A stretch of DNA of 7,707 nucleotides from an uncultured Kiritimatiellota bacterium (GTDB lineage: Bacteria > Verrucomicrobiota > Kiritimatiellia > RFP12 > UBA1067), in the NCBI GenBank assembly GCA_934667295.1, contig CAKULR010000079.1:1-7707 (forward strand), given 5' to 3'. The notes under the pieces were generated by a model. It ran no database searches, had not been told where the DNA came from, and worked only from the letters and a program-made list of their open reading frames with translations. Shown here piece by piece: positions 5,095-7,707 of the stretch. Numbering within the stretch: the first letter of the stretch is position 1; every line of letters begins with the position of its first letter. Position numbers and translations under genes: made by a program.

Positions 5095-6531
5095 TTACGC
5101 TTCCTTCAGCTTCCTCGCGACGAGCGGACCGACGAGCTTGGGGTCGGCCTTGCCCTTCGAGAGCTTCATCACCTGGCCGACGAAGAAGCCGGCGGCGGCC
5201 TTCTTGCCCGCCTTGAAGTCCGCGACGGGCCCCGGATTCGCGGCGATGGCCTGGTCGACGAACGCCTCCAGGGCGGCCGTGTCGGAGACGGCGCCGAGGC
5301 CGCGTTCCTTCACGATCGCCTCGGGGGCGCCGCCCTTCTCGAAGAGCTCGGGCAGCAGCTCCTACACGGTGGGGCCGTTGATCGTGCCCTTCGCGGAGAG
5401 GACGACGAGCGCGCGCAGCGCGTCCGGCGTGAGCGCACACGCGCCGATCTCCTTCCCGCTCGCGTTGAGGAGCGCCATCACGTCGCCCATGTAGAGGTTG
5501 CAGAGGAGCTTCGCCGTCTTCTTGTCGAGACCCTGCGCGGCGGCCTCGAAGAAGTCGGCGTTCGCCTTGTGCTGCGAGAGGACGCCGGCGTCGTACTCGG
5601 CGATGCCGTAGTCGGCGATCATCCGCGCGCGGCGCGCCTCGGGCTTCTCGGGGAGAAGCTTCCGCCAGGCGTCGATCTGCTCGTCCGAGAGCGCGACGGG
5701 CACGAGGTCGGGTTCGGGGAAGTAGCGGTAGTCGTGCGCGTTCTCCTTCGAGCGCATGGAGGCCGTCTCCAGCGCCTCGGGATCCCAGCGGCGCGTCTCC
5801 TGCACGATGGGGACGCCCTGCGCGACGCACGCGCGCTGGCGGCGCGCCTCGTATTCGAGCGCGGCGTGGATGCCGCTGAAGGAGTTCATGTTCTTGATCT
5901 CGACCTTGGTGCCGAGCGTCGGGGAGCCGACGGGGCGGATCGAGATGTTGACGTCGGAGCGCATGTTGCCCTCTTCGAGGTTGCAGTCGGAGACGCCCGC
6001 GTAGACGAGGATCTCCCTGAGGGCCGTCAGGTAGGCGATCGCCTCGTCGGCGTCCGCGAGGTCGGGTTCGCCGACGATCTCCATGAGCGGCGTGCCGCCC
6101 CGGTTGAAGTCGACGCCGGAGGTCGTGGCGTAGTGGTTGATCTTCGCGGCGTCCTCCTCCAGGTGGATGTGGTTGATGCGGATGAACTTCCTCGTGCCGT
6201 CCGCCTTCGTGATCTCCACGCCGCCGCCGATGCAGAGGGGGTTCCCGTTCTCGGAGATCTGGTAGTCCTTCGCCATGTCGGGGTAGAAGTAGTTCTTCCG
6301 GTCGAAGGTCGCGTGCTTGTTGATCGTCGAGCCGAGCATGAGGCCGCTCATCACGGTGAGCTTCACGGCCTCCCTGTTCATGACGGGCAGCGCGCCGGGG
6401 TAGCCCAGGCAGACGGGGCAGACGTTCGTGTTCGGCTCGCAGCCGGTCTTCAGGAGGCAGCCGCAGAACATCTTCGTGTGCGTCTTGAGCTGGACGTGCG
6501 TTTCAAGTCCGATCGTGTTCTCGAATTCCAT
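5095..6531 (-). CDS. gatB: Aspartyl/glutamyl-tRNA amidotransferase subunit B, interrupted by in-frame TAG
   Basis: GatB is the kinase/tRNA-binding subunit of GatCAB, which converts Glu-tRNA(Gln) and Asp-tRNA(Asn) to the amides in the cytoplasm. From the ATG at 6531 the product begins MEFENTIGLETHVQLKT. Visible motifs are the zinc cysteines C23, C25, C38 and C41 (ending CPVCLGYPGALPV), FDRKNYFYPDMAKDYQIS (about 76-93), HLEEDAAK (123-130), DFNRGGTPLMEIVGEPD (141-157), EEGNMRSDVN (186-195) and GTKVEIKNMNSF (207-218). Codon 390 is TAG (5362-5364). The same frame continues without a gap as ELLPELFEKGGAPEAIVKER and on through GFFVGQVMKLSKGKADP to KLKEA and a TAA-TGA double stop. The total of about 478 residues is normal for GatB. 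Relatives usually carry a lysine where the TAG stands (…AKE…), so AAG to TAG or CAG to TAG is a one-base change. Termination at the TAG would remove 88 residues, most of the tail (YqeY-like) domain that contacts tRNA. gatA and gatC are not in the window. A purine-rich stretch, AAGGA, lies 11 nt before the ATG, inside the secretin end. Confidence 0.93.
5362..5364 (-). other. In-frame TAG codon inside gatB
   Basis: The minus strand reads ACC GTG TAG GAG CTG CTG. Upstream (GTINGPTV) and downstream (ELLPELFEKGGAPEAIV) are adjacent segments of the same GatB domain, in the same frame, with no residues missing or gained. No other gene in the window uses TAG as its terminator: the complete ends are TGA five times and TAA twice. 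Candidates are a base error, a nonsense mutation, or readthrough/recoding of UAG. Confidence 0.95.
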
Positions 6532-6536
6532 CTTCT

Positions 6537-7707
6537 TCACTTTCCTTCGCGTGGGGAGAGCGCATTGATCGCGTCCCAGAGGTTCGTCGTTCCCGTCTCG
6601 TTGAGCTGGCGCAGCCGCTCGTCGAGGCGGTGCCGCAGCCGCTCGATCGCGCCCCGCACCGGGACGTGGCGGGTCGTGCGGCGCGGGTCGTGGGCCTGCT
6701 CCTCCAGCGAGCGCAGGTCGAGCGAGTCCATGCCCCGGATGCCCTGGCGGATCCGGTCGCCCGGCTCGTGCAGGATGCCGTCGGTGTACTGGCGGCCGAG
6801 CACCGCGTTCTTCGGGAGACCCACGTCCTTCTTGATCGTGCGCGCGTCCACGAGGCCCACCGTCACGAACACCAGGATCTCCTTCTGCTCCTTCACGCGC
6901 ACCTTCGAGCCGAAGAGGCGCGGGCCGATCCACCACCAGTCGCGCAGCCACGGAATGCCGTTGTCCACCTGCGTCTCCACGGTGCGGGAGAGGCCGCCGA
7001 TCACCGCCGTCGTGCCGCTCGCCATGTTGAACTCGGTGACGAGGCGCTGCATCTCGATGATCGGGTACTTGGCGGCGTAGGCGTCGGAATCGTCGTCGCT
7101 TCCGCCGCCGGCCGTCACCTCGCCCGTCTTCGCGCTCACCGTGGGGACGATCTCCACGTGGATGAGGCCGTCCGCGCCGACGCGCGGCGTCACGTCGAGC
7201 GAGATGCCCCACGAGAAGAACGCCTCCTTGGCGAACATCATCTTGTCCTCGCCGGGGATGGCGGACATCTTCATGTCGAGGTCCACCGAGGTCGCGTTGT
7301 CGCTGCTCGTCTTCTTGACGGCGATGGTGACGTTCGGGTACTTCGTCGTCATGTCCACCGTCGCCTTGCGCCCGGAGGCGACGATGATCTTCGGGTTCGA
7401 GAACGTGCGCGCGTCCTCGCTCGATTCGAGCGCGCGCAGGATCACGTAGAGGTCGCTCATGCCGACCGTGCCCTGCACGCGCGAGAGGTTCGCGCGGCTG
7501 ATGCCGCCGTCGCCGTAGGTCGTCTTGGTGGTGCTGCCGTCCTCCACCACGCTCTGCACGCCCTCCATGCGCCGCTGGTCGAAGGTGGAGTTCATGCTGA
7601 GGACGCCGCTCATGCCGTCGAGCATGCGCCAGTCGATGCCGAGCTTGTGGGAGGCGTTGTTGGAGAGCTCCACGAAGCGGGCCTCGATGTAGACCTGCTG
7701 CGGCTCC
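6537..7707 (-). CDS. Type II/III secretion system secretin, C-terminal part (5' end outside window)
   Basis: This is the outer-membrane multimeric channel protein of the GspD/PilQ superfamily; only the last 389 residues are in the window and the frame is open through the right edge. The first residues read QVYIEARFVELS, the usual start of the secretin core after the N-domains. Then follow SNPKIIVASGRKATVDM (about residues 103-119), ISLDVTPRVGADGLIHVEIVPTVS (about 168-191, strands of the beta-barrel) and the C-terminal signature with VIGGLSRT, NGIPWLRD, RLFGS and EILVFVTVGLVD (about 235-288). A GTG at 7673 could mimic a start but lies inside the core. The lip segment reads WLRDWWWIGPRLFG, where the family more often has a small-residue GDIPxLGxLF. 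About 100 charged residues follow the barrel, perhaps a pilotin-binding or periplasmic tail (inference). The gene ends in TGA 5 nt before gatB. Whether it serves type II secretion, pili or another assembly cannot be decided without the N-domains and partners. Confidence 0.9.
   Translation of the reverse strand, partial: EPQQVYIEARFVELSNNASHKLGIDWRMLDGMSGVLSMNSTFDQRRMEGVQSVVEDGSTTKTTYGDGGISRANLSRVQGTVGMSDLYVILRALESSEDARTFSNPKIIVASGRKATVDMTTKYPNVTIAVKKTSSDNATSVDLDMKMSAIPGEDKMMFAKEAFFSWGISLDVTPRVGADGLIHVEIVPTVSAKTGEVTAGGGSDDDSDAYAAKYPIIEMQRLVTEFNMASGTTAVIGGLSRTVETQVDNGIPWLRDWWWIGPRLFGSKVRVKEQKEILVFVTVGLVDARTIKKDVGLPKNAVLGRQYTDGILHEPGDRIRQGIRGMDSLDLRSLEEQAHDPRRTTRHVPVRGAIERLRHRLDERLRQLNETGTTNLWDAINALSPREGK

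Noticed and set aside
5569..7080. Plus-strand open frame (503 codons) opposite gatB and the secretin
   Set aside because: It spans two well-supported minus-strand genes and has a low-complexity, Val/Arg/Asp/Glu-rich translation with no motif.

Overview
The window is GC-rich and densely coding, and every supported gene lies on the minus strand. Reading in the direction of transcription (high to low coordinates), it holds the C-terminal part of a type II/III secretin (running off the right edge), gatB, sdhC-sdhA-sdhB, a small three-helix membrane protein, a low-molecular-weight protein tyrosine phosphatase (LMW-PTP), a YkgJ-type cysteine-cluster protein and nth (endonuclease III, running off the left edge). 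Gaps are 5, 28, 8 and 46 nt, and there are 4-nt ATGA or GTGA overlaps at sdhC/sdhA, membrane protein/LMW-PTP and ykgJ/nth, so this looks like one long co-directional array. No tRNA, rRNA, CRISPR array, insertion sequence or convincing terminator was seen. There is no stretch over 300 bases without a gene.

The organism cannot be fixed from this window. The type-B, three-gene sdhCAB set with a five-helix cytochrome b558-like SdhC, the secretin, the high GC and a degenerate heptamer repeat in the one AT-rich gap would fit a GC-rich bacterium of the PVC group or similar gut or sediment lineages. That is a guess, not a demonstration.

Functionally this is housekeeping: tRNA amidation (GatB), menaquinone-linked succinate/fumarate interconversion (SdhCAB), base excision repair (Nth) and part of an outer-membrane export or pilus channel. 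I did not find a new defence or mobile system.

What deserves attention is three breaks in otherwise well-conserved reading frames. gatB has an in-frame TAG at codon 390 of about 479, with perfect family similarity on both sides. nth has an in-frame TGA at codon 122, immediately before its helix-hairpin-helix. The LMW-PTP frame has no stop codon at its expected end, while the ykgJ frame, which keeps an intact CxxCxxCC motif, has no start codon before that motif. A 4-nt deletion would explain the last case exactly. TGA closes five other genes here, so it cannot be generally reassigned. TAG closes none, so a TAG recoding cannot be excluded from this window alone. Sequence or assembly error, local decay and recoding remain the competing explanations.
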